Assembly (NCBI GenBank): GCA_002682825.1
Contig: NOKP01000020.1
Span: 1,219,414-1,283,413, forward strand
Source of the DNA: Neonectria sp. B-13
Lineage: Eukaryota; Ascomycota; Sordariomycetes; Hypocreales; Nectriaceae
Length of the DNA stretch: 64,000 nucleotides
Reading direction: 5' to 3'
Position 1 is the stretch's first letter, and each line of letters begins with the position of its first letter. Positions 11,825-22,836 of the stretch are shown piece by piece. The notes under the pieces were generated by a model. It was not told the origin of the DNA, searched no databases, and saw only the letters and a list, made by a program, of their open reading frames with translations. The translations under genes were made by a program, and so were the position numbers.

Positions 11825-12664
11825 ATGAAGTGCCTCTACGCTATCTTCTCCCTCTTCGCTGCCTTTGTAACGGCCAGCAACTCGTCAGTTCCCGGAGACC
11901 TAAAGTGCCCTCCCGGTGTTCACATCATTGTGGCCCGGGCTAGCCAGGAAGCTCCTGGCCCCGGAATTATCGGCCCCGTTGCTGAAAAGGTTCTTGATCG
12001 TATTCCCGATTCAGACATGGTGCCTCTCGACTATCCAGCCCTTCTTGATCCCTATGTGCCTTCCCAGACGGCCGGGGTGGCCAATCTCACCAAGCTGGTT
12101 CAAGAATTCACTAAAGAGTGCCCGGAAACTAAAATCGTATTGATGGGATACTCCCAGGTAAGATGTCATGCTTTCTTGGTCCAGAAGCTGAACGGCACTG
12201 ACAAGTGCAGGGAGCCCAAGTCACCCTTGATGTCCTCTGTGGCGCGAGTGAGGAAGGCTTCCCAAACACAAAGCCGCTGCGACCCGCCGTCGCAAACCAG
12301 AGTGAGTTTAATTCCTTCTTTTCAAGAATGCAGTTTACTAACTATACTAGTTGCCGCGGTCGTTCTGATGGGCGATCCTAGTTTTACTGCCGGCCAACCC
12401 TACAACGTTGGAACAAGTAACGGCAGTGGTGTAAGTGCCCACCACTTCCAAGACTATCAATTCTAACAAGGCGATCAGATATTCCCTCGCCAGAGACCCG
12501 ATGGATGCCGGTTTGTCCAGAACAAAATCTTTTCGGTTTGCGACGCGGGCGACCTGTTTTGTGAAGCCGGAAGCGATAGCCTTGCTGTCCATCTGAGCTA
12601 CGTTACAAACTGGGGAGAAGCGGCAGCAGACTGGGTTGTCTCTATGGTCAACGTCGCATACTAG
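11825..12664 (+). CDS. Secreted CE5 esterase (cutinase / acetylxylan esterase family)
   Basis: Four exons (11825-12157, 12211-12301, 12351-12430, 12479-12664) encode 229 residues. An N-terminal signal peptide of about 17 residues ends near VTA-SNSS. The fold signatures are present: HIIVARAS near the first strand, the nucleophile elbow GYSQG (S110), the Asp loop CDAGDLFC (D193) and VHLSY (H206), giving a complete Ser-Asp-His triad. Cys residues flank the Asp loop as in cutinases. It should act outside the cell on ester bonds of cutin or acetylated xylan; sequence alone does not separate these. Short introns with TACTAAC and TTCTAAC branch points support the model. It stands alone, with a TATA box just upstream. 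Confidence 0.92.
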
Positions 12665-13186
12665 TTCCGCAGCCTTCGCATGATTTCAGTCGCATGCTAG
12701 GTATTCTGTTGAGATTTTATTTGTTGTCCGTCGGTTTTGCGACGCTCGGCGAAACACAAACCACCTGTTGATCAGCAACTGGAGAGAACAGAACCGGATA
12801 ATGTGCAGGCTAACGTTGTGGATATTGAACATTGAGAGCCAGTGTCGGATACACTGTTGAGGATGAAGATAGTCGAGCAGCTTGTACTAGATACACTCAA
12901 GCCATTTCACATTGCACTCTAAGCATGGCACTCTAAGCATGGCACAAAAGTCAACTCATCCCATGTGACCCGAGAGCAGATTCTACACGATGGCAAGAAG
13001 TATCACCCATATAGGAGGGGAATTGGATTGAAATTATTTGAAAATTCTATATAAGTGTATCTAGCGTTATTTGTAACATGGTATCATCGGTCCCTTTAAG
13101 CATGGCCATCTGTCTCTGGCTACTCGTATCCCTCTTACAATTATCTGGCGCCCTGTCATCAACTCTCCCAAGAACAATTTCCTACC
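12665..13186. other. Intergenic region between convergent genes
   Basis: 3' flanks of the esterase and of the NTase-like gene. A short direct duplication, GCACTCTAAGCATG, occurs near 12914-12944. Otherwise nothing was seen. Confidence 0.5.
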
Positions 13187-14413
13187 CTAATACCTTGACC
13201 TGCGTGATCCCTCTAACGCTCGTACATTCGATTCAGACAGAGACAGACGGGGATTGGGGTCCTGGTGTGCTCGCCCCCTTGCCGCTCCAACTCCGCCAGT
13301 CCCCCAGTTTGGAGAAGTACTCATGTCCTCCAGCCCAATTCCCGCTGCCCCAAATAAGGGCACCGAGTCTGGAAACGACAGGCTGAAGGGCACCCAGAAC
13401 CTGTCGCACCAAATATGGGGAGCCCGATTTGCATTGAGCCAGTGCTCATCGCGCCCAAGTTCGGCAATCCTGTTGAGAATCCAGAACATGTCTGTCGCAA
13501 ACATCGTCTGGTTCCGACCCCCAGAGTGCTCAAGCGCTCTGACGTATCCCTGGGCGAGCCGGTCCGCCAGGCCCGGGAGCGACAGCACCGACGCGCGCGA
13601 CCGACCGAGACGAATCTGGTCCATGTCCTCGAACCCTTCGTCGACGTACTTAACTCGGACTTGCCGGACGAGGCCATCGGGCATTGCAATCCCGAAGTGG
13701 TCTGGCTGCTCGGGGAATGTGTAAATCCCCTGTGCCTTGGCCCAGCCCCTAATGGCTTCTCGTGAGTGAGCTGGGCAGATGATACTCAGGTATGACGTCG
13801 TGCGGCCATCGAAGCCGTAATATTGCATGGCGGAGAGCCCGGAGACGACGTAAGGAATGTGGTCGAACAATTCGGACAGTCGAGTGACGACTTCTCGTAT
13901 AGTCGACCTGTCTAGTCGTTGATCATCTGTCCACGGGACGACCCTGGTGCTACTCGTCCTGTGACGACTGTGTCTTCTATGACTGGGCCTTCTAGTTGGA
14001 GGACTGGGTCTCCTAAACGGCGGCGGAAGGTGTTCAGGGGGTTTCTCAGGGTGTTCTACTTCCATATGCCGATACGGCTCATATGAAGGTCGGGGTGTGA
14101 TAGGCCGAGGATATGCAGCCTGCTCAGAACACTCACTCGTGTCTGAATGGTGAGGCGAAGGTCGCCGAGGGCGACGTCTGTGACTGCGATCCGAACCAGT
14201 TCTCATGGTTTCGGTGGGGGTCCGCGTTTTACTCCGCGCTTGGCGGGACTGTGATGAGTATCGCGGTTGCGACGAGTATCGCGGTTGCGCTTGACGCGGT
14301 TGCGATGCGTATCGTGGGCGATGAAGCGATCTTCGAGGAGAGTCACTTCCTTGGGCCTTTTGGGGAGTACCGAAGAGGCCCAACACGGAATCGAGCCACG
14401 AGCCGAGCCCCAT
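13187..14413 (-). CDS. Nucleotidyltransferase-fold-like protein with basic N-terminal repeats
   Basis: A single frame of 408 residues from the ATG at 14413. Residues about 30-60 carry imperfect RYSSQPR/QSRQ repeats, then Arg/Pro/His/Ser-rich low-complexity sequence to about residue 150. The folded part begins near residue 165 and includes PYVVSGLSAMQYYGFDGR followed by TTSYLSIICP. The pattern G-x-A-(x)n-G-x2-R-T with a following hydrophobic strand resembles minimal nucleotidyltransferase-fold proteins. The Asp-x-Asp usually found in the strand is replaced here by Ser/Leu-Ser, so catalysis is doubtful. The N-terminus MGLGS could be myristoylated. The family assignment is an inference from pattern only; the role is unknown. 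Confidence 0.75.
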   Translation of the reverse strand: MGLGSWLDSVLGLFGTPQKAQGSDSPRRSLHRPRYASQPRQAQPRYSSQPRYSSQSRQARSKTRTPTETMRTGSDRSHRRRPRRPSPHHSDTSECSEQAAYPRPITPRPSYEPYRHMEVEHPEKPPEHLPPPFRRPSPPTRRPSHRRHSRHRTSSTRVVPWTDDQRLDRSTIREVVTRLSELFDHIPYVVSGLSAMQYYGFDGRTTSYLSIICPAHSREAIRGWAKAQGIYTFPEQPDHFGIAMPDGLVRQVRVKYVDEGFEDMDQIRLGRSRASVLSLPGLADRLAQGYVRALEHSGGRNQTMFATDMFWILNRIAELGRDEHWLNANRAPHIWCDRFWVPFSLSFPDSVPLFGAAGIGLEDMSTSPNWGTGGVGAARGRAHQDPNPRLSLSESNVRALEGSRRSRY

Positions 14414-14952
14414 GTTGCGTGGGTAAGTTATAGAGCGACCTAGAAGGCCCTAATTGTCGTGAGAGTCTTACGGGGGAAATTGGGTACGTGTGAATGCTGT
14501 GTAAATATACTGAGTGGAAATTCGCAGGGGTCGAAATGTAGTCAAAACGCGTTCGAGTCTAGCGGTGAGCTGCAGAGCCCACAAAAGACCAGCAAACAAG
14601 ACTGTGCAGGACTTATAAAAGAAGGCAGGCGGAATTGAACATTTTCATTGTTCCTATGTATGATGAAGCTATTGCTTTGTTCGACACGTGCAGGGATTTG
14701 TTCAGCTGTTTGCTGAATACGGCGCGACCCGTCTCGCACTAAAGCAGGGAGGCGTTCGGTCGCAGATGCGCCATAAAGGGGCGAATGAGAGACAGACCAT
14801 GCCAGAATTAATGCCGTGGATACGATCGATCCTACCTCGTGCAAGAGTCCGTACACATGGCTGGGTCTCTAAATCGTCCGCTCCGACCGACTCCAACGCC
14901 CCGTAATCTTACAAGTTCATTCCGAAGCATCGGCATATCCATTTCTCTGTAC
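14414..14952. other. Intergenic region
   Basis: Upstream of the NTase-like gene and downstream of RPN11. No gene or notable repeat was recognised. Confidence 0.5.
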
Positions 14953-16102
14953 CTATAACTCCTCTTCCACATCCATATCTTCGCCGTTCGCTTGCCCCTT
15001 GGATCCCGCTGGGCCGTCCTTTTTCGGCATTGTCGCTTCTTTGTCAATCATCTGTCTCGATACCGACACGATGTTGTCTTCGATGAGCTCCTGGCCAACG
15101 TCTTCGAGATGCTTCTTCGGATCAAGCTTGCCGACATATCGGGTCTTGAGTTGCTCCTTAGTCAACTCAGTCTCCTCCTTTACGCGCTGCTCGTAGCCGT
15201 CAGCCAGGGTGACCAGGCGCTGGAGCTTGTCCTTGTTTTTTGACCCCTCGTGTCTGAAGTCATCCATCTCCAACGCCTCTGTCCAGACATGCTTGTGTAG
15301 GTTCATCAGCATGTTTTCCTCAAGCGCCGTCTTGCGGTAGTCGATTGCGATCGAGTAGTAGTGTCGGTTTAGGCCGTGGATGAGAGCTTGAATTGAAGGC
15401 TTGTTCAGGTGACCCAAGTTGCTCGTGCTCTGACGGGGCTCTTGACCCATCATCAAAAGCTGAGGGTTGATAAGACGGAACGCATCGATGACGACCTTGC
15501 CCTTGACTGACTGGATGGGATCGATAACGACGGCGACGGCTCGAGGGTTCAGCTGCTCGAACGATTGTTGGGTGTTGATATCAACCGACGAAAGCCAGCA
15601 GCCAAAACCGGGATGGGAATGGTACCAGCCGACTACGGACTCAGGTCTATTCCGGATCAGTCAGTATAGGGCATCTTATCATCGCAGGGCAGCGTTCACA
15701 TACCGTCCTGTTTGTCGCAACATGTCCATCATCTTGGTCTGGAAAACGGGATCGACGGCCTCGACACTAACACCGGTACCGCTTTGGGGCATGGCAAAAA
15801 CATCCATAACCTTGACAGTGAAGTCGTCTACAAACTCTCCCAACATCAAGCCCATGACTTCCATGGGTACACCTGCGCGACCGTGCCGAAGCATCTTCAA
15901 CAGCGCGAGGGAAGAAATATAAACAGTTTCGGAGTTGTCGATAAGGTTTGTGTTGTCCTGCAATTGTAACACATCAGCGCATGACTCGAGACAATCGTGT
16001 CGCCCAAGCAGAAGCTTGAATGGCTGGGGAAGAGCTTACCGTGCCGTGGGCAGCTCCAAGGCCCATGCCACCGCCGCCTAATAGGTTCCTGAAGCGCTCC
16101 AT
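14953..16102 (-). CDS. RPN11: 26S proteasome regulatory subunit Rpn11 (deubiquitinase)
   Basis: Three exons in transcription order: 16102-16040, 15957-15704, 15646-14953, giving 336 residues. The JAMM metalloprotease core is intact: E54 in GVPMEVMG, then H115-S-H117-P, S125 and D128 in [14 protein letters not shown]. These residues bind the zinc that cleaves the isopeptide bond of ubiquitin chains on substrates entering the proteasome. The flanking sequences [20 protein letters not shown] and [23 protein letters not shown] match Rpn11 closely and distinguish it from Csn5. The C-terminus carries a short acidic extension (EDMDVEEEL). It is divergently arranged with RPD3 across a 609-base shared upstream region. 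Confidence 0.97.
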
Positions 16103-16711
16103 TATGCTGAAGATGATATGTAAAAGTCGAGCAGGGTGGGTGTTTGTAAGGGAGAGGGAATTCGGCGGAGATGGGGCGAGGGAGCTGTTGTTGCAGGGAG
16201 ATGGTGGAAGGTAATGGTCTGGATCGGAGCTTGTGTTGTTAGGTGTTGACGACGCCAGTCCGGGAGCCTAGAAGCCACAGCTCATGAGCTTAGTCACGTC
16301 ACGTGCAAGGATCATTGTGGCTGCGGTTCAGCCTCGTAAACAGACCTTGATTGCTTGATTACTGTCATCAGAAGTGGGGTACAGCTGTTTTGCGGCTGGA
16401 CCAATGACGGCATATCCCGAACATCCATCTCACCTTGTTCTCAGCCTTGACGCACCAACGTTTATCCGCATTACACCCTGTTGGAGGTCTGTGGCGTTTC
16501 CTTCACACCCGCGCCTCTGTTGGTATACTTCCCGCTCTTGATCCTAGAAACTTCTCCCTGGCAATCCCACCACCCAGTGGATCATGTCAAGCTCCCTTTG
16601 ACCTGATAGCGACTGGTTACATCGAAAAAGGAACATCTCGTCTCGAACGCTCACCATTTACTTCTCGATTTCCACCTCCCGGCCCGCGACACCAACCACC
16701 CAGCCGCAATC
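16103..16711. promoter_or_regulatory. Shared divergent promoter of RPN11 and RPD3
   Basis: A 609-base region between two divergent start codons. It holds overlapping GTCACGTCACGTG motifs near 16292-16304, including one CACGTG E-box, which could bind a bHLH or bZIP factor. A pyrimidine-rich leader precedes the RPD3 ATG. Confidence 0.5.
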
Positions 16712-18891
16712 ATGGGTGACATCACGGTGAATCTCGGCTCGAATGCGCTCAATGGCTCATCGCCAAAGAAGGTCGCCTACTTCTACGACTCTGACATCGG
16801 TAACTACGCATATGTCACCGGTCACCCCATGAAGCCCCATCGCATTCGCCTGGCGCATAGCTTAATCATGCAATACAACCTCTACCAGAAGATGGAAATC
16901 TACGTGAGTCGTACCGCATGGCCGCCAGCCAGAATCGCTGCTTACGATGCCCTGGCGCTGCCTTTTCTTTGCTAACGAGATGATAGCGTGCGAAACCTGC
17001 GACTAGAGGCGAAATGACCCAGTTTCACACGGACGACTACATCGACTTCCTTCAGAAGGTCACGCCCGACAACATGGACAGCTTCATGCGCGAGCAGGGC
17101 AAGTACAACGTCGGCGATGATTGCCCAGTTTTCGATGGCCTGTTTGAGTTTTGCGGCATCAGCGCCGGTGGCAGCATGGAAGGCGCCGCGCGTTTGAACC
17201 GTCAAAAGTGCGACATTGCGATCAACTGGGCCGGAGGTCTTCACCACGCCAAGAAGTGTGAAGCAAGTGGCTTCTGCTACGTCAACGGTTTGTGATTGAT
17301 TGCAAGCCTTTTTTGAATGCTATACTGACCAGCTCTCAGATATCGTCCTGGGAATCCTTGAACTCCTCCGGTTCAAGAAGCGAGTTCTCTACATCGATAT
17401 CGACGTTCATCACGGCGACGGTGTTGAGGAAGCTTTTTATACAACCGATCGAGTCATGACTGTGTCTTTCCACAAATACGGCGAATACTTTCCTGGAACT
17501 GGCGAACTTCGAGACACTGGCATCGGCCAGGGAAAGAACTACGCCGTCAACTTCCCGCTCCGCGACGGTATTACAGACGTTACGTATAAGTCGATTTTCG
17601 AGCCGGTCATTGAAAACGTCATGAAGTTTTACCAGCCCGAGGCAGTTGTCTTGCAGTGTGGAGGAGACAGCTTGTCGGGTGACCGATTGGGCTGCTTCAA
17701 CTTGAGCATGGACGGCCACGCCAATTGCGTCAACTTTGTCAAGAGTTTCAACTTGCCCACACTGGTTCTAGGCGGTGGTGGTTACACGATGCGAAACGTT
17801 GCCCGTACTTGGGCTTTCGAGACTGGAGTCCTTGTTGGACAGGAGATGGATCGCACTTTGCCGTACAACGAATATTACGAGGTATGCGATATCAGCCTCA
17901 CCTCAAGAATTCTGCTAACCTTGCCAAGTACTATGCCCCTGATTTCGAACTGAATGTTCGATCCTCAAACATGGAAAACTCAAACAGCCGAGAGTATCTT
18001 GAGAAGATCACCGCCGCCGTCATTGACAACCTGCGACAAACTGGCCCGGTGCCCTCGGTCCAAATGCAAGATGTGCCCCGAAAGCCATTTGGAGGAATGA
18101 CAGACGAGGAGGAGGCTGAGCTCGACGACCTTGACGAAGACGAGAACAAGGACGTCCGGATGACCGAGCATCGATGGGAGAAACATGTTGTGAACGATGC
18201 CGAATTTGAAGCCAGTGACGATGACGAGATGGCTCGCAGCCATGGCGCAACACGACACACTGATAACAAGCGCCCCTTCACCGATTTCCGAAAAGGAGAG
18301 ATGGAGGTCGACAGCAACGATGCCTCTCCTGTCCCCGGTACAAACGGCGCCGCAGTTGACGAGCCAGCCGTCGAGGAGACACACGATATCAACGACGATA
18401 CCATCGAGGACATTTCAGCTCAGGAGCAGCACGAAAAGGAGCAGTCCGAGAAGGAGCATTCTGAAAAGGAACAGTCTGAGAAGGAGCAGTCTGAAAAGGT
18501 GTCTGAGAAGGAAGCTGAGAGGACAGACGATGCTACTCAGGAACCCGAGAAGAGCAACGTCGACGGCGATGGCGACATTGGAATGGAAGACTCTGCCCCT
18601 GTAGAAGCTACACCCACCATCAAGACGGAGGAAGTCGAGCCCGAGACAGCCCCTGAGGCAATGCCGGCCGAAACGCCAGCGCATGACGAGCCCACTCCCA
18701 AGGATGCCACTCCTGAAGCAGCTGTCAAGGAGTCCGCATCGGAGCCCAAGCCTGCCGAGAACCCTTCAGAGCACACTGAGGCCTCGAATGGAAAGCCCAA
18801 GGACGAGCAACCCGTGGATGCCATGGATGTCGACACCGAGAAGGACAAGCCGGAAGAGACGAAGGCAAAGAGTAAGAGCCCAGAAAACTAG
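16712..18891 (+). CDS. RPD3: Class I histone deacetylase Rpd3
   Basis: Four exons (16712-16903, 16987-17287, 17340-17881, 17929-18891) encode 665 residues. The deacetylase domain covers about residues 18-400. It shows the active-site tandem histidines in GLHHAKK, the metal-binding DIDVHHGDG, and [19 protein letters not shown] and [14 protein letters not shown]. It removes acetyl groups from histone tails in Sin3-type corepressor complexes. Compared with yeast Rpd3 (433 residues) the tail is much longer: acidic, with a short Glu-Lys-Glu-Gln-Ser repeat array encoded at about 18424-18510, then Pro/Glu-rich disorder. Long acidic tails are common in filamentous-fungal class I HDACs. Confidence 0.97.
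18424..18510 (+). repeat. Tandem EKEQS repeat inside RPD3
   Basis: About five imperfect 15-base units encode repeated [10 protein letters not shown] pentads in the disordered acidic tail of the deacetylase. This is a likely site of length variation between strains. Confidence 0.8.
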
Positions 18892-20055
18892 CACAGCTTC
18901 TGAATCTGGTGGTCTGTTCGACATGCTGCCGGCCTTCAACACAAGTTGTTCCGGGCTTGTCCTCTCATGTTCATATTCAGAGCCCCGAGAGCGTCGACCT
19001 CTCAGGCTCTGATGGACAATATGTATCTATAGCGTTGGTAAGATGTGGCCTGAGGCGTTCCAGGCGTAGGATTACGGGCAGCAAGGGACGAAAGACTAAT
19101 CCTGAGAGGGGTGTGCCGTTCGGCTTCGTCCACTCGAGGGATTCTTCACGCCTTGCTTGAGGATTTTCTGTTTTAAGGTTTCAATCATAGCGTATGGAAT
19201 ATAATTACATTCACCTTTGAACACATATCCTTCTCGGCTTTTCCGGACCTTCTGTGATGATGAGAGGGAGGTCATCAGTGGTGGAGGGGGAGGTCATCAG
19301 TGGCGGAGAGGTAGGTGAGTGTTTCATCATGACTCAACGGTCATTCGTAGGTGGTGCCGGGGAAGAGTATGACTAAGGTGCGATTGCTGCCTAACTCGGA
19401 CCAAACACTGCTTATGGGTCTAATAAACTTCAGTATTCGTAAACTCAGGCAATCATCGGATGTTTGACTTTGAGCTTCAGGGTTGAGAGGAGTCACAAAA
19501 CGTACCGTCCTCAGCGTTTAGGCTCGCCCATGTGAGCCGGTGGCAACCCTCCACTTCCCGACGCCAGTGAAAGGGAAGCGATTAATTCCAAGCGGTACGT
19601 ACTGGCCGTCGTCCCCAACCCCACGTTTGTCTCGCTGGACCACAGCAGGGGCCTTTGCAGAGCAGCCACGGCCGAAGTTCATCCGGACCAATTGGCTCCC
19701 CTGCCAGGCTGGCGCTCGTCCAGGCTAAGCAAGTACAAGCTCGACCTTTAGTTTGGCCTGCCTGCGGGGATCGAAAAATAATTATTCCCCAACTGCGATT
19801 ATCCCACCTTCGTCCTTCGATCAACCCATTCCTCGCTTGCCTCACGACTCCCCACGGCCTGCCACGACTCCAATCTCTCTCGTCAATGTAGCACCTACTT
19901 CCACGTTTATTCCACGCCCCCCTTGCGGCTCTCGCTGGCCCGTGACGTCCAATATTATCCTCCCTCTGGGGTTGCGTCCTCCTGCTTGACTCACCCCTCC
20001 ATCCCGCCCGCCTATCCGTCGTCTCATCGCATCACCATCTCCCACGCCCGCCGCC
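18892..20055. other. Intergenic region between RPD3 and RPC34
   Basis: 3' flank of RPD3 with an imperfect direct repeat (GAGGTCATCAGTGG-type units at 19266-19312), then the C-rich upstream region of the Pol III subunit gene. No other gene seen. Confidence 0.55.
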
Positions 20056-21268
20056 ATGCCGACCCCCGCCCCTCCCGCGGAAGGCGATTCCGCCACGGCC
20101 AAGCTCTCCGTATGGAAAGAGGCCCTCTACGACCGCTGCCGCGAGTCTGGCGTCGACATGTTCTCGCAGGACGACCTGCTGCGCCTCGACGTCATCCCCA
20201 ACAGGGACTTGATGCTGCTCGCCCGCGTCGTCCAGTCCCTCAGTGATGACAAGCTCTTCATCACCATGCGTGAGGCTTCGGGCCAGGTCCTGTGGAAGTG
20301 GCGCGATGCCCAGGAGGCGCACAAGTATGTTTGCGACAATCCGCTGCCTCCAAATCACATAGCTGACGGTCCATTTCCCTAGGTATAAGCAGTGCTCGAC
20401 CGACGAACAGATCATGGTCTACTCCCTCATCGACGACTCCGGTGGCGACGGCATCTGGTCGCAAACCCTCCAGAGGCGCCTCAACATGCACGATTCCGTC
20501 CTCAAGAACGCCCTCAAGCAGCTCCAGACCAAGGGCCTCATCGCCCCCTTCAAGAATGTCGAACACCCCAACAAGAAGATGTACATCAAGGCCTCCATCC
20601 GGCCCAGCGATCGCGCCACTGGAGGGCCCTGGTACACGGATCAGAACCTCGACGAGGCCTTCATTGAGGACCTGCAGCGAGTCGTCTTTGACTTCATCAA
20701 GCGCCAAAGCAGTTACCACAGCACCCATGGAGGCGGCGCCACCCGGTCTCAGGTGCCCAAGAAGGGCGTCGTCAACGGTGCCGTGGACAAAGGAAAGAAG
20801 CGAGATGCTAGCCAACTGGAAGAGCCCCCCGCCAAGGCCGCCAAGACCTTCGTGAATGCGACGCCAAAGAAGGATGCCCTGCTACCACTTCCCGCTGGTT
20901 ACACGGCCTACCCCACCGTTCGCGAAATCGCCCGGCTCCTCTCCACCAGTGGTATCACCCACAACACCATCCTCTCCGAGGTCGACGTCAAGAAACTCAT
21001 CGATGTGCTGGTGTGGGATAACCTCGTCGAGCCGGTCAAGGTTGCCGGAAAGGTAGGCTACCGTGTCGCCCGAATCGCCAAGCAGTCTACCGATAGCTGG
21101 GCTGGTCGAGAAGACCCCACGGGACGCGAAGGAGGTCCAGAGTCTTATATGAGCCCCTTCACAGAGGCGCCCTGCGGTCGTTGTCCCGTCTTTGAGCTAT
21201 GTGAGGAGGGCGGACCCGTGGCCCCCAGCAATTGTGAGTACTTCCAGAGGTGGCTGGGGTTCGAATGA
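20056..21268 (+). CDS. RPC34: RNA polymerase III subunit Rpc34 (RPC6)
   Basis: Two exons (20056-20324, 20383-21268) give 384 residues. N-terminal winged-helix repeats cover about residues 15-165, including DEQIMVYSLIDDSGGDGIWS and a LQTKGLIAPFKNVEHPNKK strand-turn segment. The C-terminal part has the cysteine-rich signature CGRCPVFELCEEGGPVAPSNC, the metal-binding (Fe-S type) end of the RPC6 family. The subunit belongs to the Rpc82-Rpc34-Rpc31 heterotrimer that opens promoter DNA for tRNA and 5S transcription. A Lys/Ala-rich linker of about 60 residues in the middle is longer than in yeast. A GTGAGT sequence near the 3' end looks like a splice donor, but the frame through it is needed for the conserved terminus. 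Confidence 0.95.
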
Positions 21269-21863
21269 AGCCCGCCACCGTCTGTCAAGTCTCTTTGCTT
21301 CCTGCAAACAAAACAACAGAGATCAAGTCCCCCAGCGTTGGAGGCAAACGGAAGTGAACATATGTGGCTACATACCTATATCCGGCGGAGAACGGAGTTT
21401 TGGATCTGGTCTTTATTTTCCCAGAGGGCATAGCAACGGCGCAGGCATAGAAAAGAAAATCAACACAAGACCCATGAGGTCACCCAGCGAGGTACCTAGG
21501 AAGGTAGTTAGCTACTTATGCATGGATGTTCACCATCCGTCACTGGCTTGGGCTTTTCCATCATCTCTACAATTATGTCTACAATCGTGGTGGAAGCATC
21601 GTCATGCGTGCAAACTACCGCTCCCCAAGGTTGAGAATATATGTCAAGTACCATGATGTCAGATCATCACAAGGCGTACGGAACTTTAGATTATGGAGGG
21701 GTTTGAATGGTTGACATTGTTCAGTAGCTAGCTTTTAAGGTAGACTTATGAATAACTAGCGACATTTGCTAGTCCTCGCCGAGGTTTTATGTCATGTACT
21801 TCCAGAATCCCATACCGCTTTTACTTGGTACATCAAGCAGCCATGCTAAGGAAGCATTTAGCT
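21269..21863. other. Intergenic region between convergent genes
   Basis: 3' flanks of RPC34 and cyclophilin. AT-rich, nothing else recognised. Confidence 0.55.
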
Positions 21864-22836
21864 CTACTCAGAGACACCAGATGCGACAATCGTGGGCTTC
21901 TTCTTGTACTTGACGGTTCCGCTGCCGGAGCCAGTAGCCTCAAGAGCCTTGACGATGTCCAGGCCCTCCTGGTCAGCGACCTCGCCGAAGACGACGTGGC
22001 GGCCGTTAAGCCACGAGGTGACGACGGTGGTCACGAAGAACTGGGAGCCGTTGCTGTGAAAATATTTCATTAGTGACATGACACAATATGGGTCGGTCCG
22101 AGAGAGCTTACGTGTTGGGGCCAGCGTTGGCCATGGACAACAAACCGGGCTTGTCGTGCTTCAGGGTGAAGTTCTCGTCGGCGAACTTCTCGCCGTAGAT
22201 GGACTTGCCACCAGTGCCCTAGAGGAATGTGAGCTGCTATTCATATTCGCACAGGGGTACGAGGGTGTCGTACGTTGCCACGGGTGAAGTCACCGCCCTG
22301 GAGCATGAACTCAGGGATGATTCGGTGGAAGGCAGAGCCAGCGTAGCCGAAGCCCTTCTCGCCGGTGCAGAGAGCCTTGAAGTTGGCGGCAGTCTTGGGG
22401 ACAACATCATCGAAGAGGTTGAAGTTGATGCGGCCGGCCTGCTCTGTGCGGGTGGAAGAAACACGTCAGTTCAGGTTCGTCAACAAGAGATGGCTTTGCG
22501 GTAAGAACGCGAGTGAGGGGTCGTCATGTCAACATGACAAATACCGCGACAACGAGGGCAGAGTGCGGTATTGACGCATGATAACATGGGGAAGTGGCCA
22601 TGGGAGCAGCTGGAAGCTCTGCCGAGATGGAGATTGATGAATTCGGGGACATTGACGCCTTACCCTTGACGGTGGAGGTAGGCTGTCCGTTCTGCATGAC
22701 GGGGCCCTCCCAGGTGACGTCGAAATAACTGTAGAGTGAAGGTCAGCATCAATAATCAAGAGCAGCAGGAGCAGGAGCAACCCATTGACGAAGGCCAAGG
22801 GCCAATACGAAAGACTTACACCTTGCTGTTACCCAT
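21864..22836 (-). CDS. CPR1: Cyclophilin A-type peptidyl-prolyl cis-trans isomerase
   Basis: Five exons in transcription order: 22836-22820, 22728-22664, 22443-22274, 22218-22112, 22053-21864, giving 182 residues. The first exon is only 17 bases (MGNSK plus part of Val). The isomerase core is complete: [19 protein letters not shown] with the catalytic Arg, [36 protein letters not shown], and the Trp of [13 protein letters not shown] needed for cyclosporin binding. There is no signal peptide or organelle presequence, so a cytosolic enzyme is expected. All intron boundaries follow GT..AG and restore the frame. The symbol follows yeast; orthology to a specific fungal paralog is not tested. Confidence 0.95.

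Noticed and set aside
14540..14566. GCGTTCGAGTCT resembling a tRNA T-arm
   Set aside because: No acceptor, D or anticodon arms could be paired with it upstream or downstream.
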